DNA of 64,000 bases from Microtetraspora sp. NBRC 16547 (lineage in GTDB: Bacteria > Actinomycetota > Actinomycetes > Streptosporangiales > Streptosporangiaceae): positions 1 to 64,000 of the forward strand of contig NZ_BSSE01000027.1 of NCBI RefSeq assembly GCF_030268965.1. Reading direction: 5' to 3'. Each line of letters opens with the position of its first letter. Positions within the stretch are counted from its first letter, which is position 1. This document shows, in pieces, positions 33,335 through 45,599 of this stretch. Under the pieces are notes generated by a model, which was not told the DNA's origin, did not search any database, and worked only from the letters and a program-made list of their open reading frames with translations. The translations under genes were made by a program, and so were the position numbers.

Positions 33335-33688
33335 GTGCATGATTTCCGTGTGTCGGTCTCGCCGCACCCGCCGTTCACGGTCGTGAGCGTGATCGGTGAA
33401 CTCGACGTGATAACCGAGCCCGAGCTTCGCCGGAACGTGGAAATGACCCTCGAGGACGAGCCGTCGTGCCGACTGCTTTTCGACTTGACCGCGCTGCGGT
33501 TCATCGACAGTTCCGGCGTCCGGGTCATCCTGGACTGCTACACGCGCACCCGCGACTCGGGTGGGAGCGTGACGGTGTGCGGGCTGAACCCGCACATGCA
33601 GCATCTGTTCGGCATCCTGGGGCTCACCGTCAGGGTGAATGTCTATCCCTCGCTCGCCGCCGCGGTCAGCCACGCCGTCGGCGAGTAG
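33335..33688 (+). CDS. STAS domain anti-sigma factor antagonist
   Basis: A 117-residue anti-anti-sigma factor. The STAS fold is complete: VVSVIGELDVITEPELRRNV, LLFDLTALRFIDSSGVRVIL with the phosphorylatable Ser at 59 or 60, and a C-terminal IlG-L helix region. When dephosphorylated, such proteins trap the anti-sigma factor and release a stress sigma factor. GTG 33335 follows GGGAGGTGGAGAAC, a good Shine-Dalgarno; an in-frame ATG at 33239 overlaps the ATPase stop but adds a non-homologous 32-residue leader. No anti-sigma kinase or sigma gene is close. Confidence 0.9.
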   Translation: MHDFRVSVSPHPPFTVVSVIGELDVITEPELRRNVEMTLEDEPSCRLLFDLTALRFIDSSGVRVILDCYTRTRDSGGSVTVCGLNPHMQHLFGILGLTVRVNVYPSLAAAVSHAVGE

Positions 33689-33794
33689 CCCGGCTCGCGG
33701 CGCGGCCCGGCCCCACGTGACGGTCCCCGGCCCGCGGCTCGCGGCTCGCGGCACGCGCGTACGGCTTCCGGCCCGCGGCTCGCTGCCGACCTGG

Positions 33795-34157
33795 TCACGG
33801 GATGGCGGGCCGCATGTGGAGGGTCACCAGCGTCTGGGTCCCTTCCTGGTCCTCGATGTCCAGCGCCCACGGCATCCCCGGGATCGACGATGTCGTGAGG
33901 ATCCGCCGCGGCCGGGAGATGGCGTGCCGCAGCACCACCGGAAACCTGCTGTCACGCCCGCCCAGGCCCACCGAGAAGCAGTCGTCCTTCTCGTCGTACT
34001 CCAGATAGGCGAGCGGAAGACTCGCGGCCTCCAACTGGTCCCCGAACGAGCGGTTCAGCACCTCGACGGTCACGTTCGAGCCCTCGTAGTCCTTGGTCAG
34101 CATCTCAAAGAAGTTGTGCCACTCCGCGCGGGGGAGCTCGCCCTGTTGCTCGGTCAT
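33795..34157 (-). CDS. DUF5335 family protein
   Basis: A 120-residue soluble protein recognised as DUF5335 by length and pattern (PRAEWHNFFEMLTKDYEGSNVTVEVL, LPLAYLEYDEKDDCFSVGLG). Function unknown. Such genes tend to lie next to stress-related genes; here it converges with the STAS gene. No catalytic motif, signal or membrane segment. It starts at ATG 34157 with AGGAGCC-type sequence just upstream. Confidence 0.85.
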   Translation of the reverse strand: MTEQQGELPRAEWHNFFEMLTKDYEGSNVTVEVLNRSFGDQLEAASLPLAYLEYDEKDDCFSVGLGGRDSRFPVVLRHAISRPRRILTTSSIPGMPWALDIEDQEGTQTLVTLHMRPAIP

Positions 34158-34358
34158 CTTCTGGCTCCTTCGGCTCGCCTCACTTCATGCTGATCAAGCC
34201 TCGGGGGCCGTCACATCACCCGATCGGGTAGGACTCAGTCAGTAATGGTCGATGCCGACATCGCCTGATGTCTGAGCCGGCCGCCCGTCCCGAACGCCTT
34301 GGCTAGTCTGATCAAGGGGCCGCGCGGTCCCACCGTAGGGCGACGGGAGAGGCGTGGG

Positions 34359-35468
34359 ATGGCGGGAAACCGGGCGTTGCGTGCGGGAGCGGCTCTGGCC
34401 GGGGTGGCAGTCCTTGCCGCCGCGGGATGGGCGCTCAGAGACGTTCCGGCGGCGCTCGGCGCCAGGCCCACGGGCGCGCGCGCGGCGCGGGTGCGCCGCT
34501 CACCGCAGTTCAAGGGCAGGGCCTTCGCCAACTCGATGCCCGGAATGGTCGCCTCGCCGGGGCAGAGTCCGCAACTCATCCGCGACATGCTCATGAGCGG
34601 GCGGCGGCGGAAACCGACCGGGCCGGTCCCGGTACTGGTCCCGTCCGACGTCGCCGAGTCCGACCTGGACATCGTCTGGTATGGCCACGCGACGACACTG
34701 GTGGAGATCGAGGGTCGCCGCGTGCTGCTCGACCCGGTGTGGAGCGATCGATGCTCGCCGGTGCCCCTGGTGGGCCCGAAGCGGCTGCACCCGCTCCCCG
34801 TCCCGGCCGAGGAGCTTCCGCCGGTGGACGCCATCGTGATCTCCCATGACCACTACGACCACCTCGACATGGCCACCGTCCGCACGCTGGCGAGGACGCA
34901 GGTGGCGCCGTTCCTCGTGCCGCTGGGAGTGGGCGCGCACCTCGACAGGTGGGGCGTTCCCGCGAACCGGATCGTCGAGCTCGACTGGGATGAGACCTTC
35001 ACGATCGCCGGGTTGCGCGTCACGGTCACCGAGGCGCGCCACTTCTCCGGCCGCGCGCTCTCCCGCAACCCGACCCTCTGGGGGTCCTGGATGCTCGCCG
35101 GAGAGCGGCGGAGGGTCTTCTACACGGGTGACAGCGGATACTTCGACGGCTACGCCCGTCTCGGCGCCGAGTACGGGCCGTTCGACGTGACGCTCATGCA
35201 GATCGGCGCGTACAGCCCGAGCTGGCCCGACATTCACATGACCCCGGAGGAGGCCGTCGAGGCCCACGTCGCCCTCCGCGGGGATCTACTCGTGCCCGTG
35301 CACTGGGCGACCTTCGTCCTCGCCTTCCACGCCTGGGCGGAGCCGGTCGACCGGCTGTGGCGCGAGGCGAAGGCCCGTGACCTGCGGATCGCCGTCCCGC
35401 GCCCCGGGGAGCGGATCAGCGTGGACCGGCCGCCCGCCGTCGACGCCTGGTGGCAGGCGGTCCTGTGA
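34359..35468 (+). CDS. MBL-fold metallo-hydrolase (NAPE-PLD/UlaG-like)
   Basis: A 369-residue protein with an N-terminal hydrophobic segment (residues ~8-28, AALAGVAVLAAAGWAL) that acts as signal or anchor. The MBL domain has HDHYDH (motif 2, two-metal site), a conserved LVEIEGRRVLLDPVWSDRCSP start, ARHFSGRALSRNPTLWGSW, FYTGDSGYFDGY and VPVHWATF, matching the group that holds N-acylphosphatidylethanolamine phospholipase D and RomA. A phospholipase-like role at the membrane is plausible; substrate unknown. ATG 34359 follows GGGAGAGG; a longer frame starts at 34299. Confidence 0.88.
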   Translation: MAGNRALRAGAALAGVAVLAAAGWALRDVPAALGARPTGARAARVRRSPQFKGRAFANSMPGMVASPGQSPQLIRDMLMSGRRRKPTGPVPVLVPSDVAESDLDIVWYGHATTLVEIEGRRVLLDPVWSDRCSPVPLVGPKRLHPLPVPAEELPPVDAIVISHDHYDHLDMATVRTLARTQVAPFLVPLGVGAHLDRWGVPANRIVELDWDETFTIAGLRVTVTEARHFSGRALSRNPTLWGSWMLAGERRRVFYTGDSGYFDGYARLGAEYGPFDVTLMQIGAYSPSWPDIHMTPEEAVEAHVALRGDLLVPVHWATFVLAFHAWAEPVDRLWREAKARDLRIAVPRPGERISVDRPPAVDAWWQAVL

Positions 35469-35503
35469 CCTGTCCGTACGCGCCGGGGGGTCGGCGGCGG
35501 CTG

Positions 35504-36283
35504 TCACGGCAGGGTGAGCACCCTGGGGCCGTCCTCGGCGACAGCCATGGTGTGCTCCACGTGGGCGGCCCGGCTGCGGTCCACGCTCCGCAGCGTCCAC
35601 CCGTCCGGGGCGACGCGGTACTGGTCCCGGCCGCCGGAGATGAACATCGGCTCGATGGCCAGCACCATGCCCGGCCGCAGCACCATGCCACGTCCCGGCC
35701 GGGCCTCGTTGGGGACGTGCGGGTCCTCGTGCATGTGCCGGCCGACGCCGTGGCCGCCGAAGTCGGAGAGGATGCCGTATCCGGCGGCCCGCCCCACGGT
35801 GGAGACGGCGTGGCCGATGTCGCCCAGCCGTGCGCCCGGCACGGCGGCCGCGATCGCCGCGTCCAGCGCGGCCTGGGCCGTCTGGATGAGGGCCAGGTCG
35901 GCGGCGGAGGCGGTGGGATCGGACCGTCCGACGACGACGCTGATGGCCGCGTCCCCGGCCCAGCCGTCCAGGTAGGCGCCGCAGTCCACGCTCAGCAGGT
36001 CGCCCTCGCGCAGGCGGTAGCCGTCCGGGATGCCGTGCACGACGCTGTCGTTCACCGACGTGCAGATCATCGCCGGGAACGGGGTCGGCGCGAAGTGCGG
36101 CTTGTAGTTGAGGAAGGCGGATGTGGCGCCCGACTCGTGGATGACCGTGGCGGCGGCCTCGTTCAGATCCTTCAGTGCCGCTCCGGGCACCGCCAGTTCC
36201 CGTGCCGCGGCGAGCGCGCGGGCCACCACCCTGCCCGCCTCGCGCATCACGGTCAGTTCTCCCTCGGTCTTGATCTCGACCAT
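35504..36283 (-). CDS. map: Type I methionine aminopeptidase
   Basis: A 259-residue M24A enzyme that removes the initiator methionine. It starts directly at the catalytic domain (MVEIKTEGELTVMREAGRVVARAL), with no SH3-binding zinc-finger extension. Metal-site motifs: VDCGAYLDGWAGDAA (two Asp), GGHGVGRHMHEDPHVPN (His), LAIEPMF (Glu) and AHVEHTMAV (Glu). GGGAGG lies six bases before the ATG. The gene is not with the usual ribosomal-protein operon (secY-adk-map), so it is probably a second, conditionally expressed MetAP; its promoter is shared with the XRE gene. Confidence 0.93.
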   Translation of the reverse strand: MVEIKTEGELTVMREAGRVVARALAAARELAVPGAALKDLNEAAATVIHESGATSAFLNYKPHFAPTPFPAMICTSVNDSVVHGIPDGYRLREGDLLSVDCGAYLDGWAGDAAISVVVGRSDPTASAADLALIQTAQAALDAAIAAAVPGARLGDIGHAVSTVGRAAGYGILSDFGGHGVGRHMHEDPHVPNEARPGRGMVLRPGMVLAIEPMFISGGRDQYRVAPDGWTLRSVDRSRAAHVEHTMAVAEDGPRVLTLP

Positions 36284-36303
36284 GTGATCCTCCCGGTTGC
36301 CCT

Positions 36304-36325
36304 ATAACAATACCGGTATTGTTAT
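36304..36325. promoter_or_regulatory. Perfect 22-bp palindromic operator between map and XRE regulator
   Basis: ATAACAATACC followed by its exact complement GGTATTGTTAT. Its edge is 9 bp from the XRE -10 and 20 bp from the map start, so it overlaps both core promoters. It is AT-rich in an otherwise GC-rich region and is the expected target of the XRE protein. Confidence 0.85.
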
Positions 36326-36334
36326 CACGCTTGC

Positions 36335-36346
36335 TAGGATCTGCGC
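36335..36346 (+). promoter_or_regulatory. Leaderless -10 of the XRE gene
   Basis: TAGGAT (36335-36340) lies six bases before ATG 36347, and no Shine-Dalgarno is present. Confidence 0.55.
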
Positions 36347-36601
36347 ATGGTGCGACCGCCGCTGACCGAGCTTGATCACGAACGAGGCAACCGCCTGGGC
36401 GCCCTGCTGCGGCAGGCGCGGGGCGAGCGGAGCATGGTGGAGGTGGCCGCCGCCGCCGGCCTGTCCCCGGAGACGCTGCGCAAGATCGAGACCGGTCGGG
36501 TACCGACGCCGGCCTTCTTCACGATCGCGGCGCTCGCCGCCGCCCTGAACGTCTCCCTGGACGTGCTCGCCGAGGTCTGCGCCCAGGATCGCGCCGCCTG
36601 A
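36347..36601 (+). CDS. XRE family helix-turn-helix regulator
   Basis: An 84-residue protein consisting almost entirely of one Cro/C1-type HTH: RGNRLGALLRQARGERSMVEVAAAAGLSPETLRKIETGRVPTPAFFTIAALAAALNVSLDVL. There is no effector domain. Transcribed away from map, with a perfect palindrome between them, it is likely an autorepressor that also controls map. After its stop the sequence runs directly into gene remnants. Confidence 0.9.
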   Translation: MVRPPLTELDHERGNRLGALLRQARGERSMVEVAAAAGLSPETLRKIETGRVPTPAFFTIAALAAALNVSLDVLAEVCAQDRAA

Positions 36602-36607
36602 GCCGCC

Positions 36608-36733
36608 GGTTCTACCGGCAGCCCGCCCGTGATCCTCGACCACTCCTGCGGCGCCGAACTCGACCCCGTGGTGGTCTGCGGGGCCTGCCGGGAGCCGGTC
36701 GTGAAAGAGTCACTGACCGCGCGGTTCCAGGTC
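36608..36733 (+). pseudogene. C-terminal remnant of an HxlR-type regulator
   Basis: The frame after the XRE stop reads PPVILDHSCGAELDPVVVCGACREPVV, the cysteine-bearing tail found at the end of many HxlR-family winged-HTH proteins (HSCG..L.PVVVC..C). The HTH is absent. The frame runs on without meaning. Confidence 0.6.
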
Positions 36734-36756
36734 CCCGGCTGGACGGCGGCGGTGAG

Positions 36757-36945
36757 ATGCTGTCTCGGCAGCCGCGGGCCTCCTTCGTCCTGTCCACGAA
36801 GGTCGGCCGTGTCATCCACGACGAGGTGGAGAACCCCGCCGAGAACCTCGGCGCCCTGTGTGAGGTGGTCCCCGCCGCCTTCTGGCGCGATCTGCGGGGG
36901 ACCGGCCTGCTCGACCCGGCCGCCCCACTCCCGGCCGGCGCCTGA
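36757..36945 (+). pseudogene. Internally deleted aldo/keto reductase remnant
   Basis: The 62-residue frame joins two separated parts of an aldo/keto reductase. RQPRASFVLSTKVGRVI matches the N-terminal strand and loop (RPRdefVLSTKVGRLL), and PAAFWRDLRGTGLLDP matches the extreme C-terminus. About 250 residues with the catalytic Tyr/Lys/His are deleted. It lies next to the HxlR remnant, so a former regulator-reductase pair has decayed here. Confidence 0.55.
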
Positions 36946-37011
36946 CCCGCCCGGCACCCCCGCAAGACCGCAACCCCACGTACGCTTGATCAGCCGACCC
37001 GGTGGTTTCCG

Positions 37012-39369
<2,358 letters not shown>

Positions 39370-39562
39370 GGTCGCCTATTCTGCCCGACGCCTCCGACAG
39401 TCCGCGTCGTCCGGCCAGGCAGGGCCGTACGCGGAGCGAGGGGAGCGGGCGTGATCCGGCACCGGGGAAGTGCCGAGGAAGACAGGAGAGCGGGCGGTCG
39501 AAGGGCGCAGGGGGGTGTGGAGGGGTGCGAGAGTTGTGGCCGCGGAGAAGCGGAGAAGTGGT

Positions 39563-39594
39563 GCCGGGGGCGCGGGTCGGGCCGCGCCCCCGGC
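39563..39594 (-). terminator. 13-bp hairpin terminator of the chitinase gene
   Basis: GCCGGGGGCGCGG (39563-39575) pairs perfectly with CCGCGCCCCCGGC (39582-39594) around a 6-base loop, seven bases beyond the chitinase stop. Confidence 0.75.
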
Positions 39595-39601
39595 GGCCGG
39601 C

Positions 39602-41869
<2,268 letters not shown>

Positions 41870-42024
41870 GCGTGCTCCACGTCCGGTGGGCTGATGGGGG
41901 ATGGGGGTGCGATGGACGCGTGCGACGCGGCGGGCACCGGTCGTCGCTGGGTGGTGAGACGCGGATTCGGCACTGTCGGGTGGTGATCGCGGCATGGACG
42001 CGCTCCCGCCTGCGGGTCTCCTAG

Positions 42025-42037
42025 TTACTATTAGTAA
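42025..42037. promoter_or_regulatory. TTACTATTAGTAA palindrome in the chitinase promoter
   Basis: A perfect 13-bp inverted repeat in a strongly AT-rich stretch (42022-42058) about 156 bp upstream of the chitinase start. It overlaps possible minus-strand -10 hexamers. The 310-bp gap 41870-42179 contains no gene. Confidence 0.45.
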
Positions 42038-42179
42038 GCTTTCTTTTTAGTTTTGCCGTGAACGTACCCGTGGCGGGACCTCGCGTCAATATCCGCCGGG
42101 AAGCGGCGGACCGGGGAACATCCGGCGTCCACCGGTGTTCGGCCCGCGCCGCCGGAGGCGGGCGCTAGGCGCGCCGCCG

Positions 42180-43826
42180 TCACGGAAGGCGGAGCCGTTT
42201 CCGCCTGGTCACGACGCGCAGGTCGGCCTCGATCCGGGCGGCCGTCTCGGTAAGCGGGGGCAGCAGCGCCGCGAGCGTCTCCTCGACGGGACCCCGCGCC
42301 GCGTGCGTCGCGACATTGAGCGCGGCCACGACCCGGCCCGTCCCATCCCTGACCGGGACGGCCAGCGAGCGCAGCCCCGCCTCCAGCTCCTCGTCGACGA
42401 AGGCGTGGCCCCGCTCCGCGACGCCATCGACGATCTCCGCCAGCTCGGCGGGATCCGTGACGGTCCGCTCGGTGATGGGGCGCAGCGCCGTACCGGCCAG
42501 CAGGGCCGCGCGCTCGGAGTGCGGGAGGTCGGCGAGCAGTACCCGGCCCATCGAGGTCGCGTACGCGGGGAAGCGGGTGCCCAGCGTGATGTCCACGCTC
42601 ATGATGCTGTAGGTCGGCACGCGGGCGACGTAGCGGATGTCGTCGCCGTCGAGCACCGCCATGGACGCCGACTCGCGCGTGCGCCGGACCAGATCCGCCA
42701 TGTGCGGCTGGACGATCTCGGCGAAGCCGAGCGACGACAGGTGGGCGTAGCCGAGCTCGAGCACGCGCGGCAGTAGCCGGAAGTCGTGCCCGGTGCGCTC
42801 GACGTAGCCGAGGTGCTCCAGGGTGAGCAGGGCGCGCCGCGCGGTGGCCCTGGCCAGGCCGGTGGCCTCGGCGACCGCCGTGAGCGGGCGCGGGCCGTCG
42901 AGCGCGCACATCACCGTGAGGCCCCTGGCCAGCGACTGCAGGAACTCCGGGCCCAGCTCGCGCTTGGCCGTACGCGCGGGGTCGGCGCCCACGGCGTTGG
43001 CGGCCGTGCCGCCCGCACCCTCGGTGGCGGCGGTGCGCGAGGTCCCGGCCCGCTCCGCGAGGGAGCGCGCGAGAGCCTCCTCCATGGCGCTGGTCTCCGC
43101 GCGCAGCCGGGGCAGCGTGGCCTCGGCGAGCGAGGCGGCCGTGTGCCTGCTGGTGTGGCTCGCCACGCTGACCGCGCAGGCCGTGCGGCCGTCCGGGCCG
43201 CGCACGGGCACGGCCACCGCGACGAGGCCGGGCTCGATGAGCTGGTCGTCCGCCGACCAGCCGTCGGCCGCGGCGCGGGCGACCCGCCGGTCGAACTCCT
43301 CCGCGCTCGCGGCGGGGCGGGCGGGCACGGCGGGAAAACGCTCGGGGGAGTCCCGCCGCTCGAGCCACGCGGCGCGGGCGGTCTCGTCCCACTCGGCGGC
43401 GAACAGCGCTCCGGGGGCGCAGCGCTCCGCGGGCAGCAGGTCGCCGATGCGGAACGCCAGCGACATGGTGCGGCGGCGGGTGATCTGGGTGACGAACCTG
43501 ACGCCGTCGCCGTCCGGCACCGCGATGGAGACCGACTCGTCGAACTCGTCGGCCAGCCGCTCGGCGACCGGCCCGAGCGCGTCGGGAACGCCGCATCCCG
43601 TGAGGTAGGCGTTGCCGGGCTCCATCAGCGGCGGGGCGAGCTCGACCTCGCGGTCGGTCTCGCGGAGATGGCCGAGGTGGACGAGCGTGGCCAGCACGCG
43701 GTCGACGGTCGAGCGGGCGAGGCCGGTGGCCCGGGCGAGCTCGCTCGGGCGCATCCGGTGCCCGCCGGGCGCCGACATGGCGCGCAGCACGGTCAGCCCT
43801 CGTTCGAGCGGCCCGACGACATCCAT
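42180..43826 (-). CDS. IclR family regulator with two tandem IclR modules, probable pca/pob regulator
   Basis: A 548-residue protein that is two complete IclR proteins in a row. Module 1 (residues ~5-265): HTH LERGLTVLRAMSAPGGHRMRPSELARATGLARSTVDRVLATLVHLG, effector domain with SIAVPDGDGVRFVTQIT. Module 2 (~295-545): SLARGLTVMCALDGPRPLTAVAEATGLARATARRALLTLEHLGYV, effector domain ASMAVLDGDDIRYVARVPTYSIMSVDITLGTRFPAYATSMGRVLL, closely PcaR/PcaU-like. Divergent from pcaI with operator-like repeats between, so it probably activates the operon in response to protocatechuate or 3-oxoadipate. Two DNA-binding heads in one chain could grip paired sites. Confidence 0.9.
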   Translation of the reverse strand: MDVVGPLERGLTVLRAMSAPGGHRMRPSELARATGLARSTVDRVLATLVHLGHLRETDREVELAPPLMEPGNAYLTGCGVPDALGPVAERLADEFDESVSIAVPDGDGVRFVTQITRRRTMSLAFRIGDLLPAERCAPGALFAAEWDETARAAWLERRDSPERFPAVPARPAASAEEFDRRVARAAADGWSADDQLIEPGLVAVAVPVRGPDGRTACAVSVASHTSRHTAASLAEATLPRLRAETSAMEEALARSLAERAGTSRTAATEGAGGTAANAVGADPARTAKRELGPEFLQSLARGLTVMCALDGPRPLTAVAEATGLARATARRALLTLEHLGYVERTGHDFRLLPRVLELGYAHLSSLGFAEIVQPHMADLVRRTRESASMAVLDGDDIRYVARVPTYSIMSVDITLGTRFPAYATSMGRVLLADLPHSERAALLAGTALRPITERTVTDPAELAEIVDGVAERGHAFVDEELEAGLRSLAVPVRDGTGRVVAALNVATHAARGPVEETLAALLPPLTETAARIEADLRVVTRRKRLRLP

Positions 43827-43834
43827 TTGACATC

Positions 43835-43897
43835 CGTTCGTAGGCGGGAGGAAACTCCAGGCAAGCCAAATTATGAACGAAAGTTCACTGGACGAAC
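43835..43897. promoter_or_regulatory. Operator-like repeats between the IclR regulator and pcaI
   Basis: GAAC-GAAA-GTTC (43875-43886) is an inverted repeat; CGTTCG (43835-43840) and GACGAAC (43891-43897) are further copies of the same half-site. PcaU/PcaR-type IclR proteins bind three related ~10-bp units. No clear -10/-35 for pcaI was recognised. Confidence 0.55.
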
Positions 43898-43911
43898 AAC
43901 TCTGAGGAGCG

Positions 43912-44721
43912 ATGGCAGAGATCCGGAGTCTGCGTGACGCCGTGGCCGAGCTCATCCACGACGGCGACACCGTCGCCATGGAGGGCTTCACCCATCTGAT
44001 CCCGTTCGCGGCCGCGCACGAGATCATTCGCCAGGGCATCACGGATCTGACCCTCGTCCGCATGACCCCCGACGTGATCTACGACCAGCTCATCGGCATG
44101 GGCACCGCGCGGCGGCTTGTCTTCTCCTGGGGCGGCAACCCCGGCGTGGGTTCGCTGCACCGGTTCCGCGACGCGGTGGAGAACGGCTGGCCGCGCCCGC
44201 TGGAGCTCGACGAGCACAGCCACGCGGGCATGGCGAACCGCTACGTCGCGGGCGCCTCCCGGCTGCCGTTCGCCGTGCTGCGGGGCTACCGCGGCAGCGA
44301 CCTGCCGAAGCGGTCCTCGACCATCGCGACGGTCACCTGCCCGTTCACGGGTGAGGAGCTGGCCGCCGTCGCGGCGGTGAACCCCGACGTGACGGTCATC
44401 CACGCCCAGCGGGCCGATCGGGAGGGCAACGTCCAGCTCTGGGGCCTCGTCGGCGTGCAGAAGGAGGCCGCGCTCGCCGCCGACCGGGTCCTGGTCACCG
44501 TGGAGGAGATCGTCGAGGAGCTGAAGCCCCGGCCGGACGCCGTGGTCCTGCCGAGCTGGACGGTGCACGCCGTGGCGCACGTCCCGGGCGGCGCCCACCC
44601 GTCGTACGCCGCGGGCTACACCGTCCGTGACAACGAGTTCTACCAGGCATGGGATCCCATCTCCCGCGACCGCGAGACGTTCCTCGCCTGGATGCGCGAG
44701 CACGTGCTGGAGGCATCGTGA
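43912..44721 (+). CDS. pcaI: 3-oxoadipate CoA-transferase subunit A
   Basis: A 269-residue family I CoA-transferase alpha subunit. It transfers CoA from succinyl-CoA to 3-oxoadipate with PcaJ. Visible: LRDAVAELIHDGDTVAMEGFTHLIPFAAAHEIIRQ, LTLVRMTPDVIYDQLIGMG, VIHAQRADREGNVQLWGLVG and QKEAALAADRVLVTVEEIVEEL. The ATG follows GAGGAG closely. It is the first gene of an eight-gene operon whose order, I-J-F-H-G-B-L-pobA, is typical for actinobacteria. Confidence 0.94.
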   Translation: MAEIRSLRDAVAELIHDGDTVAMEGFTHLIPFAAAHEIIRQGITDLTLVRMTPDVIYDQLIGMGTARRLVFSWGGNPGVGSLHRFRDAVENGWPRPLELDEHSHAGMANRYVAGASRLPFAVLRGYRGSDLPKRSSTIATVTCPFTGEELAAVAAVNPDVTVIHAQRADREGNVQLWGLVGVQKEAALAADRVLVTVEEIVEELKPRPDAVVLPSWTVHAVAHVPGGAHPSYAAGYTVRDNEFYQAWDPISRDRETFLAWMREHVLEAS

Positions 44722-45599
44722 ACGGCACCGCGAACGGCACTGCGAACGGCACTGCGAACGGCACCGCGAACGGCACTGCGAACGGCACCGCGAATGGCAC
44801 CGTCGAGGGGGCGGGGAGCGGCGCCGCGCAGCCGGCCGCGGCGTGGGCGCCCGACGAGTTGATGACCGTCAACGCCGCGCGGGCCCTCAGCGGCTCCCGG
44901 ACCTGCTTCGTCGGCATCGGCCTCCCCAGCGCCGCCGCCAACCTGGCCCGCCGTACGTCCCAGCCGGACCTCGTCCTGATCTACGAGTCGGGCACGCTCG
45001 GGTCCAAGCCGAGCCGGCTGCCGCTGTCGATCGGCGATGGCGAGCTGGCCGACACCGCCGACGCCGTGGTGTCCGTGCCCGAGATCTTCAACTACTGGCT
45101 GCAGGCCGGCCGGATTGACGTCGGCTTCCTCGGCGCCGCGCAGGTCGACCGGTACGCCAACATCAACACGACCGTCATCGACCGCGGCCCCGACCGGCCC
45201 GAGGGCCGCCTCCCGGGTGCGGGCGGCGCGCCGGAGATCGCGGCGAGCTGCCGCAAGGTGCTCATGGTGCTGCGCCACTCCCGGCGCAACTTCGTGGAGC
45301 GACTCGACTTCGTCACCACCGTGGGGCACGGCTCCGGCCCCGGCGACCGGGCCAGGCTGGGACTCCTGGGCGAGGGCCCGGTGGCCGTGATCACCGATCT
45401 CGGTGTGCTCCGCCCCGACCCTGAGACGGCCGAGCTCGTCCTCACCGAGATCCACCCGGGCGTCACCGTCGAGCAGGTGACCGAGGCGACCGGCTGGAAG
45501 CTTCGGGTCGCCGACGGCGTCGGCGTCACCGAACCCCCCACCCAGGCCGAGCTGGCCGCGCTTCGTGCGCTCAAGACCGGAGGTGATCCCCGTGCGTGA
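44718..45599 (+). CDS. pcaJ: 3-oxoadipate CoA-transferase subunit B with a repetitive N-terminal extension
   Basis: A 293-residue beta subunit; the usual protein starts near the DELMTVNAARAL segment at residue ~50. Features: TCFVGIGLPSAAANLARRT, the catalytic glutamate in IYESGTLG, and FLGAAQVDRYANINTTVI. Here the GTG overlaps the pcaI stop (GTGA) and opens a 30-residue tract of NGTA repeats plus a linker. A later start (ATG in the DELMTV segment) would avoid the tract but has no Shine-Dalgarno. The repeat is in frame and adds a flexible tail. Confidence 0.92.
   Translation: MNGTANGTANGTANGTANGTANGTANGTVEGAGSGAAQPAAAWAPDELMTVNAARALSGSRTCFVGIGLPSAAANLARRTSQPDLVLIYESGTLGSKPSRLPLSIGDGELADTADAVVSVPEIFNYWLQAGRIDVGFLGAAQVDRYANINTTVIDRGPDRPEGRLPGAGGAPEIAASCRKVLMVLRHSRRNFVERLDFVTTVGHGSGPGDRARLGLLGEGPVAVITDLGVLRPDPETAELVLTEIHPGVTVEQVTEATGWKLRVADGVGVTEPPTQAELAALRALKTGGDPRA
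44721..44804 (+). repeat. Seven 12-bp tandem repeats at the start of pcaJ
   Basis: Seven consecutive 12-mers, AACGGCAC(C/T)GCG with one AAT variant at the end, encode Asn-Gly-Thr-Ala units. They begin directly after the GTG start codon. Confidence 0.95.

Noticed and set aside
41870-42060. DasR-type operator upstream of the chitinase
   Set aside because: No match to the TGGTCTAGACCA-type sequence was found by eye; only the TTACTATTAGTAA palindrome is present.
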